A stretch of 64,000 nt of DNA from Chryseobacterium vrystaatense (lineage in GTDB: Bacteria; Bacteroidota; Bacteroidia; Flavobacteriales; Weeksellaceae). The stretch spans positions 328,535 to 392,534 of the forward strand of contig NZ_JPRI01000010.1 in the NCBI RefSeq assembly GCF_000737765.1. Reading direction: 5' to 3'. The notes beneath the pieces were generated by a model. It searched no databases and was not told where the DNA came from. It was given only the letters and a program-made list of their open reading frames with translations. Positions 44,399-52,705 of the stretch are shown piece after piece; within the stretch, counting starts at the first letter, position 1; the number at the start of each line of letters is the position of its first letter. The translations under genes and the position numbers were made by a program.

Positions 44399-46261
44399 AT
44401 GAAACTGAAATATTTACTTTTAAGTTTATTTTTAATGTTTTGTTGTATTCTCAAAGCACAAAATGAGTTTATTACGGTATGGAAACCCAGCAATACAGGC
44501 TTTATTCCTTCAGTAAGTACCTCTACCCAGATTTACTTCCCCGGAGTAGGAACAGATTATGAAATTTTTTGGGAAGAAGTTGGCCATCCTGCCCATAACG
44601 GAACACTGAATGACGTAACGACAATTGTAGGCGTACCTCTTCTGATCGATTTTGGAGCTCCTCTTAATCCCATACCCGGCAATGCTACCTATACTTTAAA
44701 AGTAAGTCCTGAAAACGGAAGTTTTCACCGTATTTGTTTTTATGGTCCCGACCTGACTGTGCGCGGAGATGTTCATAAACTCATTGAAGTTGTCCAGTGG
44801 GGAGCTATTAAATGGTCCAGCATGCAGAGAGCTTTTCATTACTGTACTGAAATGGATGTCACCGCTACCGATCTTCCATTTTTGGAACATGTAACTGATA
44901 TGTCCGGCATTTTTGCAGGATGCTATAAATTAGTTGGTAATTCTTCTTTCAGTAATTGGGATGTCTCTCATGTGACTCATATGAACGAAGGTTTCTATTC
45001 TGCTAAATTATTTAACCAGCCCATCAGCAGCTGGGACATTTCCAATGTTACAGATATCTCGGCTATGTTTTTTGATGCCGGGCAATTTAATCAACCTATA
45101 GGAATATGGAATACCTCCAATATCACGAATATGGATGGTACTTTTGGTTTCACCCATCAGTTTAATCAGCCTCTTGCCAACTGGAACACTTCAAACGTTA
45201 CCAATATGAGCGGTATGTTTATGGATGCAAAGCTGTTTAATCAACCGATTGGAAATTGGGATACTTCCCGTGTGAAAGATATGTCATTTATGTTTGGTTC
45301 AACACCAATGTTTAACCAACCGATTGCCAGCTGGGATACATCCAGTGTAACCAATATGCGGGGAATGTTTCTTAATTCAACAAAGTTTAATCAGCCTGTT
45401 GGAAATTGGAACACGTCGTCGGTGACCAATATGGAAGGTGTTTTCAGGGAAAGCAAAGCTTTTGATCAGGCGATAGCCAACTGGGACACTTCTAATGTGA
45501 CTACCATGAATTCTATGTTTGCTGCAGCAGAAAAATTTAATCAACCGATCGGAAACTGGAATACTTCAATGGTTACCAATATGGGATATATGTTTAGCCG
45601 TGCCTTACTTTTCAATCAGCCTATAGGAAGCTGGGATATTTCAAATGTAACTAATATGTATTCTATGTTTGCTGATAATCCGGTCTTCAACCAGCCTCTT
45701 TCCAACTGGAACACTGCTGTAGTAACAGATATGCGTGTTATGTTTAAAAATGCCGCGATGTTTAATCAGGATCTGGGAAGTTGGAATTTACTTTCTGCTC
45801 TGCAAATGAATTCTATGCTTGATGCATCCGGTTTGTCCTGTGCTAATTATAACTCTACCTTATCTGGCTGGGCAAACGGATCTGCCACCCCAAACAGTAT
45901 ATCTATAGGCTCATCCGGACTGGTGTATTCTTCTCCACAGGCAGTAGCTGCAAGAAATTCTTTAACCAACTCTAAGAACTGGACGATCACCAATGACAGT
46001 TACAACCCGGAATGTCTTATGCTTGCCACTTCTGAGGTTCACAAAAACGATTTAAAAATCTATCCCAATCCAGTAAAAAACAAAGTGTTCTTTTCAAAAG
46101 AATTAAAAGATATCGAAATCTATTCCATAGACGGACAACTCTTAAAAAGAAATTCAAAAGGAAATCAGATAGACATTTCTGAACTGCCAAAAGGAGTTTA
46201 TATTTTAAAAGCCTCTGATCAGTCCGGAAATCCTTTGTCTAAAAAAATCATTAAAGATTAA
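44399..46261 (+). CDS. BspA-like (DUF285) repeat surface protein with T9SS sorting domain
   Basis: A 620-residue secreted protein. The signal peptide is MKLKYLLLSLFLMFCCILKAQ. Residues ~180-475 are about 12 tandem 25-residue repeats of the form FNQPIGNWDTSNVTNMxxMF, the DUF285/BspA-like leucine-rich-type repeat of surface adhesins. A 'CANYNSTLSGWA' end-cap follows. The last ~70 residues are a type A T9SS domain (IYPNPVKNKVFFS ... GVYILKASD). It is the only plus-strand gene between nusG and rplK. Confidence 0.88.
   Translation: MKLKYLLLSLFLMFCCILKAQNEFITVWKPSNTGFIPSVSTSTQIYFPGVGTDYEIFWEEVGHPAHNGTLNDVTTIVGVPLLIDFGAPLNPIPGNATYTLKVSPENGSFHRICFYGPDLTVRGDVHKLIEVVQWGAIKWSSMQRAFHYCTEMDVTATDLPFLEHVTDMSGIFAGCYKLVGNSSFSNWDVSHVTHMNEGFYSAKLFNQPISSWDISNVTDISAMFFDAGQFNQPIGIWNTSNITNMDGTFGFTHQFNQPLANWNTSNVTNMSGMFMDAKLFNQPIGNWDTSRVKDMSFMFGSTPMFNQPIASWDTSSVTNMRGMFLNSTKFNQPVGNWNTSSVTNMEGVFRESKAFDQAIANWDTSNVTTMNSMFAAAEKFNQPIGNWNTSMVTNMGYMFSRALLFNQPIGSWDISNVTNMYSMFADNPVFNQPLSNWNTAVVTDMRVMFKNAAMFNQDLGSWNLLSALQMNSMLDASGLSCANYNSTLSGWANGSATPNSISIGSSGLVYSSPQAVAARNSLTNSKNWTITNDSYNPECLMLATSEVHKNDLKIYPNPVKNKVFFSKELKDIEIYSIDGQLLKRNSKGNQIDISELPKGVYILKASDQSGNPLSKKIIKD
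44930..45830 (+). repeat. 75-bp tandem repeats in the BspA-like gene
   Basis: About 12 imperfect 75-bp units encoding the 25-residue F-N-Q-P repeat. Units differ at many synonymous sites, so they are old rather than freshly expanded. Confidence 0.75.
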
Positions 46262-46286
46262 TACCCATTTTGAACTCCATACACTC

Positions 46287-46322
46287 AGACGCGGCTGTCC
46301 CAAAAGGGACAGCCGCGTCTGA
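46287..46322. terminator. Strong bidirectional terminator
   Basis: A perfect 15-bp stem AGACGCGGCTGTCCC / GGGACAGCCGCGTCT with an AAAA loop, between convergent genes. Confidence 0.85.
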
Positions 46323-46345
46323 TTTGTTCTATCATTATTCTACGG

Positions 46346-47023
46346 TTAAAAACCTGAAGGCCTGTTAACAGTCTTGCTGGAGCCGTTAGTTCCCCCAAGG
46401 TCTGACGTAATATCATTGATATTTTGTTTTGTGATGAGCCTTTTATAAGCCATCAGATAGAGGTCTATTGTAAAATTATTATACGTTCTTCCGGGATTGG
46501 CAGAAGTAAGAGCTATCAGTTTACTGTCTGTAAACCTTGCTCTGATATGCCATGTTCCTTTACTTTTGAAGGCCACTACATCAGGAGAACCCTGTCTGTT
46601 GTCATTCGTTCCATTATCTCCATAGTCAAGAGCAACATTGGTTGTACCATCATTCATTTTAAATGAATAATTGTGCACGACAATAAGGAATTTATCGGCA
46701 TCTATTTTAGTATCATAATCTGTAACACCAGCACCTGAAATTCCGGTAAGGGAAAGTTTAAGATAGTTAAAAAGTCCACTGCTTTCCAAATTGGGATCAT
46801 ACAGCTGAAGTGCATTTTCAGATGTCGCTAAAAAGCTCCCTCCTGTCATGGTAGGCTCTCCAGGATTTCTAAGATACAGTGAATTGGTGTATGTCACTCC
46901 ATTCACATCCAGTGTTTCTTTGGGGTTAGCTGTTTTTATTCCAACTTTTCCCGACTGAGCATTCATTACTATTCCCAGAAACAAAATTATCGTAATATAA
47001 ATTTTTCTTTGCATGTTGATCAT
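46346..47023 (-). CDS. Small secreted VGINT-motif protein (third of three)
   Basis: A 225-residue exported protein with a signal peptide (…RKIYITIILFLGIVMNAQ) followed by KVGIKTANPKETLDVNG. The rest is beta-rich with 'DTKIDADKFLIVVHNYSF' and 'GTWHIRARFTDSKLIAL'. The middle parts align by eye with its two upstream neighbours ('NSNKFLVVISSFGF', 'DASKYVVAVTGGVF'; 'GTWKLKADY', 'GTWTLTLNVF'), so the three are diverged paralogues. Its start overlaps the previous stop (TAATG). An alternative ATG lies at 47014. Function unknown. Confidence 0.7.
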   Translation of the reverse strand: MINMQRKIYITIILFLGIVMNAQSGKVGIKTANPKETLDVNGVTYTNSLYLRNPGEPTMTGGSFLATSENALQLYDPNLESSGLFNYLKLSLTGISGAGVTDYDTKIDADKFLIVVHNYSFKMNDGTTNVALDYGDNGTNDNRQGSPDVVAFKSKGTWHIRARFTDSKLIALTSANPGRTYNNFTIDLYLMAYKRLITKQNINDITSDLGGTNGSSKTVNRPSGF

Positions 47024-47670
47024 TATTGAAGCCCTAAAGGCGTGTTAGCAGAAACTCCTGAATACACCGGTGAAGCAGAAGCAGAGACAGATCCTGTGAA
47101 TGTTCCCCAATCTTTAACCAGGGATTTTTCAAATACATTCAGGGTAAGTGTCCAGGTTCCGTTTGCAGAAGACACTGTACCGGCTCCTTTAAAACCTAAA
47201 TTAATAGCATGATATGTTTTTCCTCCTACGGTCACCTGAGTGACCTCTGTAGAATACGCTCCAAAAGATTTAGGATTCGTCGAGGTATCCGCAGCTGAAA
47301 CAGCACTTGTAAAAACACCGCCTGTAACGGCTACAACATATTTGCTGGCGTCAAGACCTGTGTTGAGATTAACAACTTTATCCATATTGACATTTTTCAG
47401 AACAATAGTATATATATTGACAGGTGCTACATTACGGAGCGAAATATCCAGCATTTTGATTTTCCCCACAGGAGAAGTATCTTTTGAACGGGTCAGAAGA
47501 AAATAATTTCCTCTGGCCGTAGAATTCACAGTATCTACAAGGTAAGATTCTACCAATGTTTCTCCTACAACATCTAAAGTTCCCTGAGGTGTCGTGGTAT
47601 TAATACCCACCTGCGCATTAGCGGCAAAAAAAGTCCCGGCCATAAGGAAGAGTGTGGTCATTTTTTTCAT
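47023..47670 (-). CDS. Small secreted VGINT-motif protein (second of three)
   Basis: A 215-residue exported protein. The signal peptide (MKKMTTLFLMAGTFFAANAQ) is followed by VGINTTTPQGTLDVVGE. The beta-rich body includes 'LDASKYVVAVTGGVFTSAV' and 'GTWTLTLNVFEKSLVKDWGT'. It is translationally coupled to the next gene and 12 bp after the previous one. No T9SS tail, no Cys. Function unknown. Confidence 0.7.
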   Translation of the reverse strand: MKKMTTLFLMAGTFFAANAQVGINTTTPQGTLDVVGETLVESYLVDTVNSTARGNYFLLTRSKDTSPVGKIKMLDISLRNVAPVNIYTIVLKNVNMDKVVNLNTGLDASKYVVAVTGGVFTSAVSAADTSTNPKSFGAYSTEVTQVTVGGKTYHAINLGFKGAGTVSSANGTWTLTLNVFEKSLVKDWGTFTGSVSASASPVYSGVSANTPLGLQ

Positions 47671-47682
47671 TATATTATGTTT

Positions 47683-48300
47683 TTATTGAATTAAAGGAGC
47701 TGCTGCCGAACCGGTAGTAGCAGATCCGAGATCTTGGGTAGTATTCAGTTGTTTGGCGTAGGCTTTGTCAAAAACCAGCAGATTCAGTGTCCATACACCT
47801 GTAGGAAAAGAACTGTCTGGGGCGAAGCCCTGATAATCAGCTTTCAGTTTCCAGGTTCCACCGGAAGAAAAAGCAAAAATCTGGGGTACCGGAGTAAGCC
47901 AGTCTGCAGAATACGTTCGTACTGCCTGTGTAAATCCAAAAGAAGAAATTACAACAAGAAATTTGTTCGAATTGATCTTGGTATCAAACTGGTTGACCCA
48001 GTCTTTATCTGTAGGGTCGCAGGTAATTTTAAACTGAATAAGATTAATTGGCGCCGGAGAATTAGGTACAAAAGAATCATTGTAGGCCGTAATTTTATTT
48101 TCAGGAGCAGGAGACTTAATAATGAATGTATAATTCTCATCTGTTCCCAATTTTTCTAAAGGACTTTTAAATACGATACCGGAGGTCTTCATGGTACCAT
48201 TCACTGAAAGTTCTTTTTCAGGATTAGGAGTATTTATACCAACCTGCGCATTCATGAGTACAGTGCCTGTTAAAAGCACCGTCGAAATAATTTTCGTCAT
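47683..48300 (-). CDS. Small secreted VGINT-motif protein (first of three)
   Basis: A 205-residue exported protein. The signal peptide (MTKIISTVLLTGTVLMNAQ) is followed by VGINTPNPEKELSVNG. The body shares the pattern 'TKINSNKFLVVISSFGF ... GTWKLKADYQGF ... GVWTLNLLVFDKAYAKQL' with its two downstream neighbours. It is the first gene of the three-gene operon. Confidence 0.7.
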   Translation of the reverse strand: MTKIISTVLLTGTVLMNAQVGINTPNPEKELSVNGTMKTSGIVFKSPLEKLGTDENYTFIIKSPAPENKITAYNDSFVPNSPAPINLIQFKITCDPTDKDWVNQFDTKINSNKFLVVISSFGFTQAVRTYSADWLTPVPQIFAFSSGGTWKLKADYQGFAPDSSFPTGVWTLNLLVFDKAYAKQLNTTQDLGSATTGSAAAPLIQ

Positions 48301-48679
48301 TGGATCTATGTATTGTGTTTGTTTTTACTAATTCCGGTATAGTTATTCTTTCTTCAATCTTAAACAGGCATACAAAGCCACTATACTTGCTATGCATAGT
48401 ATAAAAAGTTGTAGAAATAAAACTTTATGGATTAATCGGTTACTTCTTTACAAGAAACATGCCACATGAGAATAAATCAAAAAATAATTCTTTATTACAG
48501 CAAGAATATACTGAATTATCACAAATTCGTGAAAACTAATTTAAAACAAACCCCCATTTTTAGGAACTTCGCAATAATCAACATCTAACTTACGGATTTT
48601 TTAAACATTTCAAATAATATGGATTGGAAACAAAAAAAGACCGCTTAAAAGCGGTCTCAATATATTTTAAAAGTATTAA
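48301..48679. other. Intergenic region between nusG and the VGINT operon
   Basis: No gene seen. It holds the nusG terminator at its right end and presumably the promoter of the VGINT operon at its left, although no perfect -7 box was found. Confidence 0.4.
48631..48657 (-). terminator. Terminator of tuf-secE-nusG operon
   Basis: A stem AGACCGC / GCGGTCT with a TTAAAA loop; the minus strand continues TTTTTTTG. Confidence 0.85.
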
Positions 48680-49222
48680 TTATACTTTTTCTACCTGCAT
48701 ATAGCTTAACTCCATTGGAGTTTTTCTACCGAAGATCAATACAGACACTTCGATTTTCTTCTTGTCTTCAAGAATCTTCTCAACAGTTCCGTTGAATCCA
48801 TTGAAAGGTCCGTCAATTACTTTAACGTTTTCACCTACAATGTATGGAATCTCAACATCGCTTGCAAATTCTGAAAGCTCATCCATTCTTCCCAACATTC
48901 TGTTTACTTCAGACTTTCTCATTGGAACAGGATCACCACCTTTCGTCAAACTCAGGAAGGAAATTACTCCCGGAATATTCTTAATTGCGTGTGGAATTTC
49001 ACCCATCAGATCAGCTTCGATCATCAGGTATCCAGGATAGTAAGGCTTCTCTTTAGGAACTTTTTTACCGTTTCTTATCTGAATAACCTTTTCCATAGGA
49101 ATAACCACTTGAGTAACGTACTGCTCAAACCCTAAACGTTTGATTTCTGTCTCAATATAGTTTTTCACTTTATTTTCCTGTCCGCTGATTGCTTTCAGCA
49201 CATACCATTTCAATTCGCTCAT
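48680..49222 (-). CDS. nusG: Transcription termination/antitermination protein NusG
   Basis: A 180-residue protein with the NGN domain ('KWYVLKAISGQENKVKNYIE', 'YYPGYLMIEADL') and a C-terminal KOW domain ('GENVKVIDGPFNGFNGTVEKI'). It couples RNA polymerase to ribosomes and Rho. It lies 18 bp downstream of secE. Unusually, it is followed by a terminator and envelope genes instead of rplK. Confidence 0.98.
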   Translation of the reverse strand: MSELKWYVLKAISGQENKVKNYIETEIKRLGFEQYVTQVVIPMEKVIQIRNGKKVPKEKPYYPGYLMIEADLMGEIPHAIKNIPGVISFLSLTKGGDPVPMRKSEVNRMLGRMDELSEFASDVEIPYIVGENVKVIDGPFNGFNGTVEKILEDKKKIEVSVLIFGRKTPMELSYMQVEKV

Positions 49223-49240
49223 TATGGGAAAATACTTTTT

Positions 49241-49447
49241 TTAGTTGAACACGTTAATTAGCATTCCAATTATGTTGCTGATTGCTTTTGAAAACAATTC
49301 ATCAACTCCAAAGGTAAACAACGCCAATATCACTGTAGCTATAGTTACTACAATAGTAGAAGACTGAAGATCAGCCCACTTTGGCCATTCAACTTTATGT
49401 CTGAATTCGTTATAAGAACCTTTTAAAAAATCAACAAATGAACTCAT
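49241..49447 (-). CDS. secE: Preprotein translocase subunit SecE
   Basis: A 68-residue single-span SecE: an N-terminal amphipathic helix 'FLKGSYNEFRHKVEWPKWADLQSSTIVV' region and one membrane helix (~residues 33-55). It stabilises SecY in the inner membrane. I chose the ATG at 49447 because the longer frame runs into the tRNA-Trp gene. Confidence 0.97.
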   Translation of the reverse strand: MSSFVDFLKGSYNEFRHKVEWPKWADLQSSTIVVTIATVILALFTFGVDELFSKAISNIIGMLINVFN

Positions 49448-49459
49448 AATTAATATTTG

Positions 49460-49530
49460 CACGGGCACAAGGATTCGAACCCTGATCAACGGTTTTGGAG
49501 ACCGGTATCCTACCATTGGACGATGCCCGT
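49460..49530 (-). tRNA. tRNA-Trp (CCA)
   Basis: A cloverleaf with acceptor ACGGGCA / TGCCCGT, T-arm GGTTCGAATCC and anticodon loop CTCCAAA giving CCA. It sits between tuf and secE, its usual place in Bacteroidota. Confidence 0.96.
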
Positions 49531-49536
49531 AGATAA

Positions 49537-49568
49537 AAAGCTTCCGAGAGTTTCCTTCCGGAAGCTTT
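49537..49568. terminator. Hairpin between tuf and tRNA-Trp
   Basis: A 10-bp stem AAAGCTTCCG / CGGAAGCTTT followed on the minus strand by a T-rich tract. It may be a partial terminator or an RNA-processing site after tuf. Confidence 0.6.
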
Positions 49569-49584
49569 ATTTATTTTAAGATGA

Positions 49585-50796
49585 TTAGTCTAAGATTTCA
49601 GTAACCTGACCTGAACCAACTGTTCTACCTCCTTCTCTGATCGCAAATCTAAGACCTACGTTAAGAGCGATTGGCTGTAACAATTCTACAGTGATCTCTA
49701 AGTTATCACCAGGCATTACCATTTCTACACCTTCTGGTAAGAAGATCTCACCTGTAACGTCAGTAGTTCTTACGTAGAACTGAGGACGGTATTTGTTGTG
49801 GAATGGAGTGTGACGTCCACCTTCTTCTTTAGAAAGGATATAAACTGAAGCTTTGAATTTTTTGTGTGGCTTAACAGAATCTTTCTTAGCGATTACCATA
49901 CCTCTCTTGATGTCAGTTTTTTCAATACCTCTCAACAATAGACCTACGTTATCACCAGCTTCTCCTCTGTCTAGGATCTTTCTGAACATCTCAACTCCTG
50001 TAATAGTAGAAGTTAATTTTTCTTCACCCATACCGATGATATCAACAGGATCACCTGTATTGATAATACCAGCTTCGATTCTACCAGTTGCAACAGTACC
50101 TCTACCTGTAATAGAGAATACGTCTTCGATTGGCATCAAGAATGGCTTGTCAGTATCTCTTGGTGGTTGCTCGATCCAGTTATCAACAGCATCCATCAAT
50201 TCTTCAACGCTCTTGAACCACTTGTCTTCAGTATCAGGAGTAGCTGCTGTAGCTGCTGTAAGAGCACCTAATGCAGAACCTTGAATTACTGGAGAGTTAT
50301 CTCCGTCAAAATCGTAAGTAGATAGTAAGTCTCTAAGCTCCATTTCAACAAGCTCTAATAACTCAGCATCATCTACCATGTCAACTTTGTTCATGAAAAC
50401 AACGATTCTTGGTACGTTTACCTGACGGCAAAGTAGGATATGTTCTCTAGTCTGAGGCATAGGACCGTCAGTTGCAGCACATACTACGATAGCTCCGTCC
50501 ATTTGAGCAGCACCAGTTACCATGTTCTTTACATAATCCGCGTGACCTGGACAGTCAACGTGAGCATAGTGTCTTTTTTCAGTTTCGTATTCGATGTGAG
50601 CAGTATTGATAGTAATACCTCTTTCTTTTTCTTCTGGAGCAGAGTCAATTGCAGAGAAGTCTTTTTTCTCAGCAAGACCTTTGCTAGCTAATACAGCAGA
50701 AATTGCAGCTGTAAGAGTAGTTTTACCATGGTCAACGTGACCAATAGTACCAATGTTCAAGTGTGGTTTGTTACGATTAAACGTTTCCTTTGCCAT
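49585..50796 (-). CDS. tuf: Elongation factor Tu
   Basis: A 403-residue EF-Tu. It has the G1 motif GHVDHGKTT, effector region 'ERGITINTAHIEYET', G3 DCPGHADYVKNM and G4 NKVD, and the C-terminal domains end 'EGGRTVGSGQVTEI'. It delivers aminoacyl-tRNA to the ribosome. Two -7 boxes precede it (50841-50848 and 50944-50951). The expected upstream tRNA genes are 10 kb away here. Confidence 0.99.
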   Translation of the reverse strand: MAKETFNRNKPHLNIGTIGHVDHGKTTLTAAISAVLASKGLAEKKDFSAIDSAPEEKERGITINTAHIEYETEKRHYAHVDCPGHADYVKNMVTGAAQMDGAIVVCAATDGPMPQTREHILLCRQVNVPRIVVFMNKVDMVDDAELLELVEMELRDLLSTYDFDGDNSPVIQGSALGALTAATAATPDTEDKWFKSVEELMDAVDNWIEQPPRDTDKPFLMPIEDVFSITGRGTVATGRIEAGIINTGDPVDIIGMGEEKLTSTITGVEMFRKILDRGEAGDNVGLLLRGIEKTDIKRGMVIAKKDSVKPHKKFKASVYILSKEEGGRHTPFHNKYRPQFYVRTTDVTGEIFLPEGVEMVMPGDNLEITVELLQPIALNVGLRFAIREGGRTVGSGQVTEILD

Positions 50797-50840
50797 GATT
50801 TAAAATTATTTATTTTATTATTTTTCAATTTTTCGGTGTG

Positions 50841-50848
50841 CAAATATA
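50841..50848 (-). promoter_or_regulatory. tuf promoter -7 box (proximal)
   Basis: TATATTTG with TTG at 50865-50867 (16-bp spacing) on the minus strand. A second possible box, TAAATTTG, lies at 50944-50951. Confidence 0.55.
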
Positions 50849-51128
50849 ATGATTTTTTAAATACCAAAACCTTTTTCCTGAAAAAAAATTTCAATATTCA
50901 AATCAAAGAAGCACAAACCTTATATTTCAATGTATTGAGACTGCAAATTTACACAAATTTCCGGATTGAAAAAAATCATCATAAACGATTTTATTTGAAA
51001 TTATAAAGTATCTGATTAATTCTTAATAATATAGAGCCCAAAAATATTTTTTTTTCATCAAAATTAACGGTTTAAAAACCGCCTTATATCTTTTCTCGTA
51101 CATATTATAAACCATTAAAAATAATATT
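50849..51128. other. Divergent intergenic region tuf / DUF4394 gene
   Basis: AT-rich. It contains the distal tuf -7 candidate (50944-50951, minus). On the plus strand TATCTTTT near 51087 is a weak -7 for the DUF4394 gene. No small gene seen. Confidence 0.4.
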
Positions 51129-52622
51129 ATGAGAGCACTATTACACTTCTTTTTGGTACTCGTTACCATGACCACTTTTTTTTCATGCAATGATTCTGAC
51201 GATCAGATGATGATTCCGGAACCCAATGTGACCGGTCCCGATCTTATGGCTTACGGCCTTACAGGAATGAATGAACTCGTTTCTTTTAATGCCAATAATC
51301 CCAAAATATTTGCTGCAAAAACAGCAGTGACAGGAATTCCCGCAGGTGAAAAATTAATGAGTATCGATTTCAGACCTGCTACAGGAGAACTATACGCTTT
51401 ATCCAATGCGAGTAAATTATATATCATCAATACATCCTCCGCCTCTGCAAGAACAGTAAGTTCTACAGCATTCACGCCAGCAGTTTCCGGAAGCATCGTT
51501 TCTATTGATTTTAATCCAACTGTTGACAGAATTCGATTGGTCAGTAATTCCGGACAAAATTTAAGACTGCATCCAGAAACAGGGGCTGTCGCAGCTACCG
51601 ATACCAATACATCAGGTACAGGCATTACCGGAGTGGCATATACCAACAGCAAAGCCGGAGCTTCCTCTACTGTTTTATATGATATCGATCCTGCCGCCGG
51701 AAAATTATTTAAACAGGATCCTCCCAACAACGGAACTTTGGTAGAAGTAGGAAATCTTGGAGCGACATTCTCCGGACAGGCAGCCTTTGATATTAAATAC
51801 GATAACACCACAGCATTACTGGCTTTAAGTGATAAGCTGCATATTTTAGACCTTAATAACGGTAAAACAACTTTTATAGGATCTCTTCAACAACCTATTA
51901 TTGATCTTGCCATTCCTACTGAAGCAGTAGCTTATGCCATTGACAATTCCAATAATCTTCAGATATTTAATCCGAACAGCCCAATGCCCGTTTCTAAAAC
52001 AGTAGCAGGCCTGCAAAGCGGGGAAAATATTTTAGGTATTGATTTCCGTCCTTTGAACGGTCAACTGTATGCTTTGGGAAGTTCAAGCAGAATTTACACC
52101 ATTAATCTGGGGACAGGTGCCGCTACCGCAGTGGGAAGTTCTCCCTTTGCCACTTTACTTGCAGGAACTGACTTTGGATTTGATTTTAATCCGGTCGTTG
52201 ACAAAATACGGGTCGTCAGCAATACGGGACAGAACCTTCGTTTAGACCCTGTTACCGGAGGTATTACTGCAGTGGACACAACCATTAATCCTGCAGGAGC
52301 AATGATCAGTGCAGCTGCATACACGAATAATTTCACAGGAACAACAGCTACTACTCTATTTGTGATTGATCATAACACAGATAAACTGTATCAGCAAAAT
52401 CCACCCAACAACGGAACTTTAGTGGAAACCGGTTCTTTGGGAATTAATATTACGAATACCAATGGGTTTGATATTGGAAGCGTAAGCCAGAAAGCTTATT
52501 TAATGGCTTCTGTGGGAGCCTCCACAAAGCTTTATACGATCAACACGACATCGGGAGCGGCTACACCTCTTTCGGATTACCCAAATCCTGTAAAAGCTTT
52601 TGCAGTAGGATTAGGATTTTAA
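51129..52622 (+). CDS. DUF4394 lipoprotein (two tandem DUF4394 domains)
   Basis: A 497-residue lipoprotein with a lipobox ending at Cys20 (TFFSC) and an acidic linker (NDSDDQ), which often marks surface-exposed lipoproteins. Two DUF4394 domains repeat (about 35-260 and 270-497). Each contains 'IDFRP.(T/N)G.LYAL', 'VDRIRLVSN(S/T)GQNLRL' and 'DPPNNGTLVE' type motifs, suggesting a beta-propeller-like fold. Function unknown. Confidence 0.88.
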   Translation: MRALLHFFLVLVTMTTFFSCNDSDDQMMIPEPNVTGPDLMAYGLTGMNELVSFNANNPKIFAAKTAVTGIPAGEKLMSIDFRPATGELYALSNASKLYIINTSSASARTVSSTAFTPAVSGSIVSIDFNPTVDRIRLVSNSGQNLRLHPETGAVAATDTNTSGTGITGVAYTNSKAGASSTVLYDIDPAAGKLFKQDPPNNGTLVEVGNLGATFSGQAAFDIKYDNTTALLALSDKLHILDLNNGKTTFIGSLQQPIIDLAIPTEAVAYAIDNSNNLQIFNPNSPMPVSKTVAGLQSGENILGIDFRPLNGQLYALGSSSRIYTINLGTGAATAVGSSPFATLLAGTDFGFDFNPVVDKIRVVSNTGQNLRLDPVTGGITAVDTTINPAGAMISAAAYTNNFTGTTATTLFVIDHNTDKLYQQNPPNNGTLVETGSLGINITNTNGFDIGSVSQKAYLMASVGASTKLYTINTTSGAATPLSDYPNPVKAFAVGLGF

Positions 52623-52650
52623 AAGACTCATAATTATTATTTCGATACCA

Positions 52651-52685
52651 AGAAGCGCGGAAAACAATGTTTTCCGCGCTTCACT
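52651..52685. terminator. Bidirectional terminator
   Basis: A 13-bp perfect stem GAAGCGCGGAAAA / TTTTCCGCGCTTC with a CAATG loop, between the convergent DUF4394 and RND genes. Confidence 0.85.
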
Positions 52686-52705
52686 TATTATAGATAGAAG
52701 AAATA

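Noticed and set aside
39592..48300. Prophage tail-fibre module suggested by the VGINT motif
   Set aside because: The proteins have signal peptides, and no capsid, terminase, integrase or lysis gene is present.
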